In this document: positions 37,365 through 45,914 of the stretch, one piece after another
Position numbering within the stretch: the stretch's first letter is position 1
How the letters are laid out: every line of letters begins with the position of its first letter
From: CAVWCQ01 sp963753545
Lineage (GTDB): Bacteria; Chloroflexota; Anaerolineae; Aggregatilineales; Aggregatilineaceae
DNA: 64,000 nt
Reading direction: 5' to 3'
Assembly (NCBI GenBank): GCA_963753545.1
Contig: CAVWCQ010000008.1
Location: 4,092,001 to 4,156,000, forward strand
Notes under the pieces: model-generated
Database searches by the model: none
What the model saw: the letters and a program-made list of their open reading frames with translations, nothing else
Told to the model about the DNA's origin: nothing
Program-made: the position numbers and the translations under genes

Positions 37365-38395
37365 TTATTCGCCAGAATTTCGGCGACAAGGGCCGGAACT
37401 ACTCCTAACAATGAGACGACAGGGCAACAACACCTGCGGAATTGTCGATGGTTGTCCTTCCAACTGCTGGATTAACAGCTCTACTCCCAACCGTCCCATT
37501 TCAGCATTTTTGGGTTCTACGGTTGTTACTGGTGGTGTCATCAGTTCAGCCACGCTGGCTGAAGAACCAATCACAACCAGCGAAAAATCATCTGGAATAC
37601 GCCAACCTTGATCAGTAATTGCCTGAACAACACCCGGCACAGCACGATCATTGATGGTGATAAGGGCAGTCAGGTCAGGGTCCTTGGCGATCAGGTTTTT
37701 AAAGGCCTCGCATCCCGCGGCGGGCGTGGTCTGACAATGTTCCGTTACCCAGGGAAGGCCCGCTGTTTGCATCACATGCTCATAACTCAATTGGGTACGG
37801 ATGGCTGGCCCGTAGCCTGCATCGACAACCGAGTGGGATTGGTTTAAAAAACCGATATGAGAATGTCCCAATTGGGTGAGATAGCTGATCGTATCTTGTG
37901 CGGCTAACTCAAAATTCAGAATCGACATAACGGATGTTAGCCGTATCCTCATTTCTTCCAATCAGGCTGAACGGAAGTCCTATTTCACGCCACAGTTTGA
38001 TGCGTTCATCCTGCAGGTATACTTCCATCGCTACAACGCCATCAACGAAGCCTTGTTGCGCTAAGCTCGCGCAGTTCCTCGATGTTGTGAATGACAGACA
38101 TCCACAGCACCATTTCATAGCCATGCTCTCTAGCTGTATTTGCAGCGCTGGCGATAAACTCGATTTCAGTTAGCCCGACCCCGCGTTCGGGTACAGGAAA
38201 ATGCAGGGCTATGATCCGGCTGCGTTTGCTGGCAAGGCCCCGTGCTAGAGGATTCCGCTTGTAACCAAGTTCTTCCATAGCAGCAAAAATGCGCTGACGT
38301 GTTTCCTCTGAAATTGGACGAGTGCCATTAATCGCATAAGAAACAGTGCTTACAGCAACTCCGGCCCGCTTTGCAACGTCAATAATTGTTGGCAT
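37365..38395 (-). CDS. LacI-family transcriptional repressor (frameshifted twice)
   Basis: About 343 residues when joined. N-terminal HTH and hinge: TIIDVAKRAGVAVSTVSYAI, NGTRPISEETRQRI, NPLARGLASKRS. The sensor domain continues in a second frame from near 38065 (LAQQGFVDGVVAMEVYLQDE) and a third from near 37915 (FELAAQDTISYLTQLGHSHI), ending VEPKNAEMGRLGVELLIQQL. First gene of the alpha-xylosidase operon. Two GAAACGCTT sites immediately upstream are classic LacI-family half-operators, so it represses its own operon until sugar binds. Confidence 0.88.
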
Positions 38396-38437
38396 AACGA
38401 ATTCCTACACCACGAGCAATTTAGAAAAAACAAGGTC

Positions 38438-38463
38438 GTCGAAACGCTTAGTCGAAACGCTTC
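38438..38463. promoter_or_regulatory. LacI-type operator, two tandem half-sites
   Basis: GTCGAAACGCTT occurs twice, at 38438-38449 and 38451-38462 (13-bp period). The second forms GAAACGCTTC, the GAAnCGnTTC pattern of the LacI/GalR family. It covers the predicted transcription start. Confidence 0.8.
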
Positions 38464-38469
38464 AACTAC

Positions 38470-38499
38470 ATAATGCCATAAATTGCTTTCCCTTGTCAA
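38470..38499 (-). promoter_or_regulatory. Promoter of the alpha-xylosidase operon
   Basis: On the minus strand TTGACA (38499-38494) and CATTAT (38475-38470), 18 bases apart; the operator follows directly downstream. Confidence 0.75.
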
Positions 38500-38549
38500 C
38501 TTCGCGTGCAAATGTGGGCCCGTTCTTTTTTGTGCGAAATTCAATCATG

Positions 38550-38590
38550 AAAAAGACCTCTGTTCGACTGTCTACTCAGAGGTCTTTTTT
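38550..38590. terminator. Terminator of the liv operon (works in both directions)
   Basis: Arms AAAAAGACCTCTG (38550-38562) and CAGAGGTCTTTTT (38577-38589), 14-nt loop, with A and T runs on the two sides. It ends minus-strand transcription coming from livF. Confidence 0.85.
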
Positions 38591-38625
38591 GCGCCTGTTC
38601 AGTCATTCCCAAAATTCGGAATGGC

Positions 38626-38803
38626 TCATGTTTCTTTCGCGTCTGGAAGTGATTGATCGGCGCTGAGCGTTGGGGTGAGGGTTGCATCCACAGTGGGAAC
38701 AAGTGCGAAATCTATTGTGGGAGTCTCAGTCGAGAAAAAAGGCGTCTCCGCCGCCAGCGGTGGGACATCCTGAATGGTGAGGTTGTCGATCCAGGTCAGG
38801 CAG
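38626..38803 (-). pseudogene. Fragment resembling the end of a secreted protein
   Basis: Directly after the livF stop the minus strand is open in another frame to 38626 and reads LTWIDNLTIQDVPPLAAETP followed by a Thr/Pro/Asp-rich tail (FSTETPTIDFALVPTVDAT). WIDNLTI plus a T/P linker is how many secreted carbohydrate-binding domains end. The only start codon is a GTG inside livF without a ribosome site. I read it as the leftover of a gene replaced by the liv operon, ahead of the shared terminator; low certainty. Confidence 0.35.
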
Positions 38804-39508
38804 TTACCCGCCCAGGTAAGCCTTTTGCACCTCGTCACTTTCTATGAGTTCCTGGCTGGAACCCGAAAGAACGATCCGGCCCGTTTCGAGCACATAGGCG
38901 CGGTTTGCTAATTTGAGGGCCATGTTCGCGTTCTGTTCGACCAACAGGATCGTGGTTCCCTGGTGGTTGATATCGCGCAGAATGGCGAAGATTTGCTGGA
39001 CCAGGATCGGAGCAAGCCCCATCGAAGGCTCGTCCAATAACATCAGGTTCCCGCCTGTGACCAGGGCGCGGCCCACTGCCAGCATTTGCTGCTCACCGCC
39101 TGATAGAGTATCTCCCAGTTGAAGCTTGCGCTCGGCTAAGCGGGGGAACAAGTCATAGACCCGTTTGATGCTGCGCTCCAGTTCCCCCCGTCTATGTTGG
39201 AATCCCGCCAGCCGCAGGTTTTCGTATACAGTGAGATTACCAAAAATGCGTCTTCCCTCTGGAACCAACGCCAGTCCCCGTTTGACCACTTCATGGGCCG
39301 GAAGGCTGGCAATACTGCGACCAGAGTAGGAAATCTCTCCACTGTCGGGCGATTGCAGCCCCGCAATCGTATTGAGGATAGTCGATTTGCCTGCCCCATT
39401 CGCGCCGATCAAGGTGACAATCTCGCCCTGTTCCACCTGGAACGAAACGCCGTGAACCGCTTTGATACTGCCGTAGGAAACATGCAGGTCCTGAACATTG
39501 AGCAGCAT
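38804..39508 (-). CDS. livF: Branched-chain amino-acid ABC transporter ATPase LivF
   Basis: 234 residues from the ATG at 39508 with GGGAGG upstream. It starts MLLNVQDLHVSYGSIKAVHG, the LivF pattern; Walker A GANGAGKST, signature LSGGEQQMLAVGRAL, Walker B LMLLDEPSMGLAP, switch His region replaced by LLVEQN as usual in LivF, and a normal end VQKAYLGG. It energises import of branched-chain amino acids together with LivG. Four bases separate it from livG. Confidence 0.95.
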   Translation of the reverse strand: MLLNVQDLHVSYGSIKAVHGVSFQVEQGEIVTLIGANGAGKSTILNTIAGLQSPDSGEISYSGRSIASLPAHEVVKRGLALVPEGRRIFGNLTVYENLRLAGFQHRRGELERSIKRVYDLFPRLAERKLQLGDTLSGGEQQMLAVGRALVTGGNLMLLDEPSMGLAPILVQQIFAILRDINHQGTTILLVEQNANMALKLANRAYVLETGRIVLSGSSQELIESDEVQKAYLGG

Positions 39509-39512
39509 GCGG

Positions 39513-40280
39513 CTAACCTCCCTGTTCCCCAAGATAGGCTTCGATGACTTTTGGATTATTCCGCACTTCCTCTGGCGTTCCTTCGGCAATGGTTGCGCCA
39601 AAAACCAGGACTTTGATCTGCTCACAGATATTCATGACGAGGCGCATCTGGTGTTCGATCAACCAGATGGTAAGATGGAATTCATCCCGTATCCAGTGAA
39701 TGAAGTCCATCAAGGCTCCAATTTCCTTCGGATTCATTCCAGCGGCTGGCTCATCGAGAAGCAGCAGTTTTGGACGGGACGCCATCGCCCGCACAATTTC
39801 GACGCGGCGCTGTTCGCCATAGGGTAGATTCTTGACTGGCTCATAGGCATAGCGTTCCAGTTTAAAGAGCCGCAGAAGGTCCATTGACCGCTCTTCGATG
39901 GCCTTTTCTTCCCTGGAATAGCGGGGCAAGCGCAGAAACGCTTCAGCCAGGGTATAGGTGATATGAGCGTGATGGGCAACCTTGATATTGTCCAGCACAG
40001 TCATCATATTCCACAGGCGGATCGTCTGGAAAGTTCGGCTGATCCCCATGGAGTTAATCGTATGGGGCGTCAGCCCTACAAGTTCCTGACCCTGGAACAG
40101 GATGCTGCCTTCGCTGGCCCGGTATGCCCCAGTGACCAGATTAAAAACCGTTGTCTTGCCCGCCCCGTTCGGGCCAATGAGGCCAATCAACTCACCCTCG
40201 CTGAGATTCAGGTTGAAGTTATCTACCGCCAGCAGGCCGCCGAAGTGGTGTGATAAATCCTTAATCTGCAGCAGTGTCAT
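39513..40280 (-). CDS. livG: Branched-chain amino-acid ABC transporter ATPase LivG
   Basis: 255 residues. KDLSHHFGGLLAVDNFNLNL at the start, Walker A GPNGAGKTT, the LivG-specific segment GISRTFQTIRLWNMMTVLDN, Walker B LLLLDEPAAGMNPKE and the closing switch LIEHQMRLV. Signature YGEQRRVEIVRAM is slightly degenerate (usually LSYGQQRRLEIARAL), as is normal for LivG. It overlaps the livM end by 20 bases (40261-40280). Confidence 0.95.
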   Translation of the reverse strand: MTLLQIKDLSHHFGGLLAVDNFNLNLSEGELIGLIGPNGAGKTTVFNLVTGAYRASEGSILFQGQELVGLTPHTINSMGISRTFQTIRLWNMMTVLDNIKVAHHAHITYTLAEAFLRLPRYSREEKAIEERSMDLLRLFKLERYAYEPVKNLPYGEQRRVEIVRAMASRPKLLLLDEPAAGMNPKEIGALMDFIHWIRDEFHLTIWLIEHQMRLVMNICEQIKVLVFGATIAEGTPEEVRNNPKVIEAYLGEQGG

Positions 40281-42279
40281 TGCTCACCTCCGGCTGCGAC
40301 TTTTCCTTGCCTCCCAGGTTCATCTTCATCTCGCGAAAGCCGAAAAGACCCTGCGGGCGTTTGAACATCAGGAAGATCAAAATCAGCGGAATAACGACCC
40401 ATTTCAAAACTTCAAGGGGGCGGAATGCTTCAATCAATAGGGTGTACAGGACAGCGGCTATGACGGAACCGCTGATACTGCCCATACCGCCCAGGTAGAC
40501 CATAACCAGCACTTCCGTCGATTTTTTGATATCGAACATTCCCGGATTGACGTAGGCCAGGGTATGGACCAGCAGCCCTCCGGACATTCCTGCAATGAAT
40601 GAGGATACCAGGAAAGCGACGAGTTTTACGCGGCGTGTATTGATCCCCATCAACTCAGCGGCAACCTCGTCCTCGCGAATGGCGATGATTCCCTTACCAA
40701 ACGTGGACGATACGAGCGCATAAATGATCCAGATAGACAAGAGTGTGAACGCAAATATCCACCGATAATTAGTCCAGAGTGGCACGCCGTTCAAACCTCG
40801 CGGGCCGCCGACTTTTTCAATGTTATTGATGACGCCCGTCACGATGAAGTTCACGGCTAACGTGACAATCGCCAGATAGTCACCACGCGTTCTAAAGGAG
40901 GGAAATGCCACCAGTAGTCCAGCTACCGCTGCCGCCACACCGCCAGCAATCAGCGCTATCGTAAAGCCTACGGGCAGTGCCATGTTGGAATGGGTGGATA
41001 ACAGAGCGCTCCCGAACTCTTTACTGTCAGTGAAGGCCCACATCGTCAAGACCGAGGACACATAAGCGCCCACCGCCATAAACCCGGCGTGGCCAACTGA
41101 GAACTCACCCATATACCCATTAATCAGGTTCAGGCTCACGGCGAGCATGATATTGACGCCGATATAAACCAGCACCAGTTCTCGGTAGTCATTCAGAGAG
41201 CGCCAATGTGAAAGGGCCAGATAAAGCAACGCGACGGTCAGCAGAACACCAGCCGAACGCGGAAGCAGGCGCAGCAGGCGGTTCGCTGGGCCGCGCAGCA
41301 GGAGCGCCACAAGCAGGACAGGAATGATGAAGAGCACAAGGTCATACTTCAACACATCAATCGACAGGTCAAAGAATCCCTGTTGGCGCGCACTGTGCGT
41401 ACTCAGCGCGTAGACAAAGTCCTCACCAAGCCTGTGAATCGCTTCCCACGATGCCCGAAGCGGCGCATCGTACTTATCTTTGGGAGCCGGGAAAAAGGGC
41501 GCAAGGATGCCCGAAAAATCGAGTTTTGAGAATGGAGAAAGAACTTTGTCGATCCCAAACAGGCTCATCTGCTTGCGAAAACCCAGCAGGCGAGAAAATG
41601 CCAGCCCTTCGCTGCTCTCCAATTCCGAGGCGGCGACGAATCCGATCAGGTAAGCTAATGGGGGAATGCCGTGTAAGGTGTGCCCGATCTGGGCAAAAAA
41701 CCAGCCGATAATCGCTTTTAACCAGCTAAGGGTAAGCTTCAAGATTACAAACGGCCACGCCCAGACCCTGCGAGGCTTTCGGAGGGTCGGCGGCACCAGT
41801 CGCGTCAACAACAGGCGGGTAACCGGCTCTGGGCGGGGAATAAAGATCTGGATCAATAAACCAACAGCCGCGATCAGGCCAGCATAGAAACCATCTTTTA
41901 TATAGTCCGCCGCGCCAAGACCCTCAATGCGGTTCTCAAAATAGAAAGCTCCGAAGTAGTAGCCAATGGCGGCCAGACCGACACACAGGGTGAGATTCGG
42001 CACCAGGCGAGAATTACGCGGCGAGATCAATCCCCATAGGGCCAGCAGTCCAGCACTTGCGGCTGTCACCGGGAATACTTGCAGGAACATGTGCGAGATT
42101 TTGACAGGCAGATCCAGGTTATCCTGAGTATCCTGCGCCAGACGGTAGCCAGTAGTGGTTTTGCCGTTGTCTAACTGATACCAGGGCATGGCAAAAAATG
42201 CGACCAGCATCACGACAGCGCACGCCAGCACAAACAGATCGCCAATCGACCAACGAAAACGTAGAGGCGGCTTATTCAC
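40261..42279 (-). CDS. livM: Branched-chain amino-acid permease LivM with ~360-residue N-terminal extension
   Basis: 672 residues from the GTG at 42279, which has GGAGG 7 bases upstream. The LivM core begins only at about residue 365: LVLVYIGVNIMLAVSLNLIN, GYMGEFSVGHAGFMAVGAY, then the EAA-like loop GKGIIAIREDEVAAELMGIN and a normal end with LILIFLMFKRPQGLFG. The preceding part has about six hydrophobic stretches (for example LFVLACAVVMLVAFFAMPWY, GFYAGLIAAVGLLIQIFI) and a soluble segment of ~100 residues. Typical LivM proteins have 300-450 residues. The extension resembles nothing I recognise. It forms the membrane channel with LivH. Confidence 0.88.
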   Translation of the reverse strand: MNKPPLRFRWSIGDLFVLACAVVMLVAFFAMPWYQLDNGKTTTGYRLAQDTQDNLDLPVKISHMFLQVFPVTAASAGLLALWGLISPRNSRLVPNLTLCVGLAAIGYYFGAFYFENRIEGLGAADYIKDGFYAGLIAAVGLLIQIFIPRPEPVTRLLLTRLVPPTLRKPRRVWAWPFVILKLTLSWLKAIIGWFFAQIGHTLHGIPPLAYLIGFVAASELESSEGLAFSRLLGFRKQMSLFGIDKVLSPFSKLDFSGILAPFFPAPKDKYDAPLRASWEAIHRLGEDFVYALSTHSARQQGFFDLSIDVLKYDLVLFIIPVLLVALLLRGPANRLLRLLPRSAGVLLTVALLYLALSHWRSLNDYRELVLVYIGVNIMLAVSLNLINGYMGEFSVGHAGFMAVGAYVSSVLTMWAFTDSKEFGSALLSTHSNMALPVGFTIALIAGGVAAAVAGLLVAFPSFRTRGDYLAIVTLAVNFIVTGVINNIEKVGGPRGLNGVPLWTNYRWIFAFTLLSIWIIYALVSSTFGKGIIAIREDEVAAELMGINTRRVKLVAFLVSSFIAGMSGGLLVHTLAYVNPGMFDIKKSTEVLVMVYLGGMGSISGSVIAAVLYTLLIEAFRPLEVLKWVVIPLILIFLMFKRPQGLFGFREMKMNLGGKEKSQPEVSNDTAAD

Positions 42280-42287
42280 AGGGCCTC

Positions 42288-43184
42288 CTACACTTTCTGG
42301 CGTCGCGCCACGCCAAACAAGCCTGTCGGCTTCACCACCAGAATGAGAAGCAGCAGGCCGAATGCGATGGGATCCCGCCACGTTGATGATATTCCGACAC
42401 TTTTGCCGTACGCTGGAACAAATATTTCCACAAATCCGAGCAGCAGACCACCTAACATAGCCCCGCGAATGTCACCTATTCCCCCCACCACGGCGGCAGT
42501 AAAGCATTTCCAGCCAACGCGCATGCCCATATAGGGGCTGAGACTCGTGTAGGCCACTCCCCACAGAATGCCTCCGGCAGCAGCCAGGCTGGTTCCCAGG
42601 AAAAACGTAATCGAAACAATCTGATCCTGCGATACACCCATCAAAGGAACAGCAAATCTATCGTAGGAAATGGCCCGCATGGCCATCCCCCATTTCGTTC
42701 GTTGAACAATGGTATAAAGACCGCCAAATAGAAGGAAGGCAAGCACAATAATGATAATTTTGACGTTGCTGACGCTGACACCTGCTTGTTTGTAGACCTC
42801 AACTGTAATGAAATTGGTGGGGTAACGTCGCGGGTCAGCGCCCGTCAGAGCCAACATGCCATTTTCAAGCAGCAGTCCCACTCCTAAGGCCGTGATGACT
42901 GCCGATAGGCGAGATGCCTTTCGCAGCGGTTTATAAGCGAATCGCTCGATTCCAACGCCCAAAAATCCAGTCACGATCATGGCGAGCAGGAGCGTAGGCA
43001 CAAAAGGAAGTCCCAACGCAAACCCGCCAAGCACGCCCATAAATGCGCCAAACATGAAGATGTCGCCGTGAGCGAAGTTGATCAGAAGCAGAACGCCATA
43101 AACCATCGAGTAGCCGAGTGCGATAAGGGCATAGAGACTTCCTAACTGTAGTGCGTTAAAAAGCTGTTGTACAAAAAACTGCAT
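42288..43184 (-). CDS. livH: Branched-chain amino-acid permease LivH
   Basis: 298 residues, normal length. Begins MQFFVQQLFNALQLGSLYAL, followed by IALGYSMVYGVLLLINFAHGD, the LivH hallmark, and contains RKASRLSAVITALGVGLLLE and GIGDIRGAMLGGLLLGFVE. Hydrophobic throughout. Eight bases separate it from livM, whose ribosome site lies in the gap. It lies downstream of the binding protein after a hairpin. Confidence 0.95.
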   Translation of the reverse strand: MQFFVQQLFNALQLGSLYALIALGYSMVYGVLLLINFAHGDIFMFGAFMGVLGGFALGLPFVPTLLLAMIVTGFLGVGIERFAYKPLRKASRLSAVITALGVGLLLENGMLALTGADPRRYPTNFITVEVYKQAGVSVSNVKIIIIVLAFLLFGGLYTIVQRTKWGMAMRAISYDRFAVPLMGVSQDQIVSITFFLGTSLAAAGGILWGVAYTSLSPYMGMRVGWKCFTAAVVGGIGDIRGAMLGGLLLGFVEIFVPAYGKSVGISSTWRDPIAFGLLLLILVVKPTGLFGVARRQKV

Positions 43185-43222
43185 TTGTAATCTCTCCCGG
43201 CGCTATGACAAATTCAGCAGAA

Positions 43223-43250
43223 GAGCGCCCCAAAACAATCTGGGGCGCTC
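43223..43250. promoter_or_regulatory. Hairpin between livK-type binding-protein and livH genes
   Basis: 10-bp perfect stem GAGCGCCCCA (43223-43232) / TGGGGCGCTC (43241-43250), 8-nt loop, no T run on the minus strand. Confidence 0.65.
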
Positions 43251-43260
43251 GGCAACCGGA

Positions 43261-44458
43261 TTATTCACTTTCAGGTGGGAAACCAGCCGGACAAGCGGAG
43301 TCGTAGTAGGTAAAAGCACCGTCTTTGATCTGGATGATCACCGCGCACTTGATGGGATCCCCCTGCTCATCGAAGCTCATGATGCCAGTCACGCCTTCGT
43401 AGTTCTGAATCTCGGCAAGGGCATTGCGGATATCTTCACGCTCAAGCGAGTTCGCGTTTCTGATGGCGGTGAACAGCAGTTGGAAGGCGTCATAGGTCAG
43501 CGCGGCGACATCATCTGGCTTGGCCCCATACAGCTCTTCGTAGGCCTTGATAAACGTCTGTCCAACCTCGGTAGCAATATCGGGCGCGTAATGCGTGCTG
43601 AAGTACAGCCCATTGCAGGCCTCACCGCACAAGTCGAGTAGATCCGGCGTACCCCAGCTATCACTACCGACAATATCTCCTTCATAACCGAGTTCGCGTG
43701 CTTGCTGGACAATCAGCGGAACTTCGTTGTAATACTGCGGCACAAACAGCACATCCGGGTTAGCGTTGATGATGTTGGTGAGCTGTGAGCTGAAATCGGT
43801 ATCGCCCGTGGTAAAGCTTTCAAACGAAACGACATCGACACCTACTTCTGTGGCAGCATCCCGGAAGTTCTCGGCCAGGCCCTTTGGGATAGTCACTGGC
43901 TACGTCGTAGAGCACTGCCGCTGTCTTCGCGCCAAATTTACTGGCCACAAAGTTCGCCATGACCCGTCCCTGGAACGGATCGAGGAAGGCGACGCGGAAT
44001 ACCCAGGGGCGATCCAATGTCGTGTTCGGGTTGGTAGACCAGGGGCTGATCATCGGCGTTTCGCGGTCATTAGCGACCTGTCCAGCGGGAACAGCCTGCT
44101 TGCTGGCCTGCGGGCCGATGATGGCGATCACTTCTTCATCAACAATCAGCCGGGTTGCTACTGCGACCGCTGACTCTGCTTTTGTCTCGTCGTCTTCCGT
44201 GAGGATCACGACCTCGTAGTTCTCGCCATCAATTTCGAGGCCGCATTGTGCGTTAATCTCATCCACTGCCATTTGGGCTGCTTCGACTGTACTTTGCCCA
44301 ACCTTTGGAAGGTCGCCGGTCAGTGAGGCGATCACACCAATGACGGCTTCGCCAGCGAAGTTACAATCCTCCTGGGCAACGACCGCTGCGGGCTGGGGGC
44401 CTACGGCGACCAATACCAGGACCAGAGCAAGAGCCAAAATACCTAGACGTTTGGACAT
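43261..44458 (-). CDS. Branched-chain amino-acid ABC transporter binding protein (frameshifted)
   Basis: About 398 residues when joined, from the ATG at 44458 (GGAGG upstream). Signal peptide MSKRLGILALALVLVLVAVG ending VVAQ, no lipobox Cys. Mature LivK-type features: GEAVIGVIASLTGDLPKVGQ, AAQMAVDEINAQ, VATRLIVDEEVIAIIGPQAS and, in the second part, LTYDAFQLLFTAIRNANSLE. The frame is broken near 43890, where one surplus G (AAAGGG) separates DYPKG from LAENFRDAATEVGV. It delivers leucine-type amino acids, or other ligands of this family, to LivHM. First gene of the liv operon. Confidence 0.88.
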
Positions 44459-44773
44459 TTTTCTTCTCTGCCTCCATAAAATGAAAGACACAATTATCAG
44501 ACTGCCGGACGATAGACTGATAAACATTCATTGAGAGAAAAGAGGTCCGAAAATAAAAGGCATTATTGCCGTTAGGCGTGAATGTACGTGAATCGAATTC
44601 GCTGCCGGTTGAATGTGTTCTGGTGAGGCCCCATAATTCTTGTTAAGTAAAAATGTGCTAACGGAAATTGAAATTTCATTGTAGTCTAAGGTGACAGAAT
44701 AACACAAATGCATTGTCCTCAACACTGTGTAAACATACTAAGACTGCTGGCCAATGTCCTTAAGGAGTTGGGA

Positions 44774-45914
44774 ATGGCTCTTGCTTCCGAAACCTTTAGG
44801 CCACTTACCTATATCGAAGTTGACCTTAATGCTATTGCGCACAATATTCGCGCTATCAAAGCTTTTATTGGTCCGCGAGTCAGCCTGTTTGCAGTGGTCA
44901 AGGCGAATGCCTATGGTCATGGGGCAGTCGAGGTAGCCTCCACTGCTTTGCGCAGCGGCGCGTCACGCCTCGCTGTTGCGCGGGTGAATGAGGGAATCGA
45001 GCTGCGGAAAGCGGGTCTCAGCGCGCCAATTCTGGTGATGGGCTTCACGCTGCCCGCCGAGGTGGAGTCGGCAATCGCCCATGATCTGACTCTGACCGTT
45101 ACTGAAGCGTTCATCGTTGAGATGCTGTCGGCCCGTGCGGTGGCTCTTGGGAAAAAGGTCGCAGTCCATGTCAAAGTGGATACGGGTATGGGGCGCTTCG
45201 GTTTGCTGCCCGAAGAAGTCACTCCGTTTGTAGATCGCCTGGCCGCGCTTGCCCGGTATTATCCTGGAAGGGGTTTTTAGCCACTTCGCGGCAGCCGATT
45301 CCGCCGATGCAAGCTATACCCGGCAGCAGTATCAAACGTTTTTAGATGTCTTGTCTGCACTAGCTGATTATTCAATCCCGCTGCGCCATATCGCCAACAG
45401 CGCGGCGACCCTTGCTTTACCGGAAACGCACCTGGATGCTGTCCGCGCCGGAATTGCCATCTACGGTTTGCGGCCCTCAAATGAAGTTGAGCCCTCTGTT
45501 TCTCTCAAGCCTGCTCTCAGCCTCAAGAGTCATGTAGCGCGTATTCGCACGCTGCCCGCTGGCTCCGGCATCAGTTATGGGCGCACCTATATCACGCCGC
45601 ATGCGATGCCTGTTGCCTTGATTCCGGTAGGTTATGGTGACGGCTACCACCGGCTCAACTCAAATCGCGGAGCAGTCCTCATCCGCGGCAAACGTGCGCC
45701 GATTGTCGGGCGCGTTTGTATGGATCAGTTTTCTGTAGACCTGTCGGAGATTGGTCCAGTAAGGATCAATGACGAGGTGGTACTCATCGGGCATCAGGAT
45801 CGAGCCGAACTCTCTGCCGAGGAGGTCGCAACCTGGGCCGAAACGATCAATTACGAGGTTACCACGTCGCTGCTACCGCGCGTTCCCCGCTTTTATAAGA
45901 CAGAGCAACCTTAG
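44774..45914 (+). CDS. alr: Alanine racemase (frameshifted)
   Basis: About 380 residues when joined, from the ATG at 44774 with AAGGAG 6 bases upstream. The PLP Lys lies in LFAVVKANAYGHG near residue 43; VKVDTGMGRFG follows near 140. The frame breaks near 45255: a surplus T in GCGCTTGCCC hides ALPGIILEGVFSHFAAAD. The second part has the catalytic Tyr region RAGIAIYGLRPS, ALIPVGYGDGYHR and GRVCMDQFSVDL. The enzyme makes D-alanine for peptidoglycan, so an intact gene would be expected and a sequence error is likely. Its stop overlaps that of the convergent kinase gene. Confidence 0.9.

Noticed and set aside
44708..44773. Earlier start for alanine racemase
   Set aside because: The ATG at 44774 has AAGGAG at the right distance and matches the usual N-terminus; the extra 22 residues do not.
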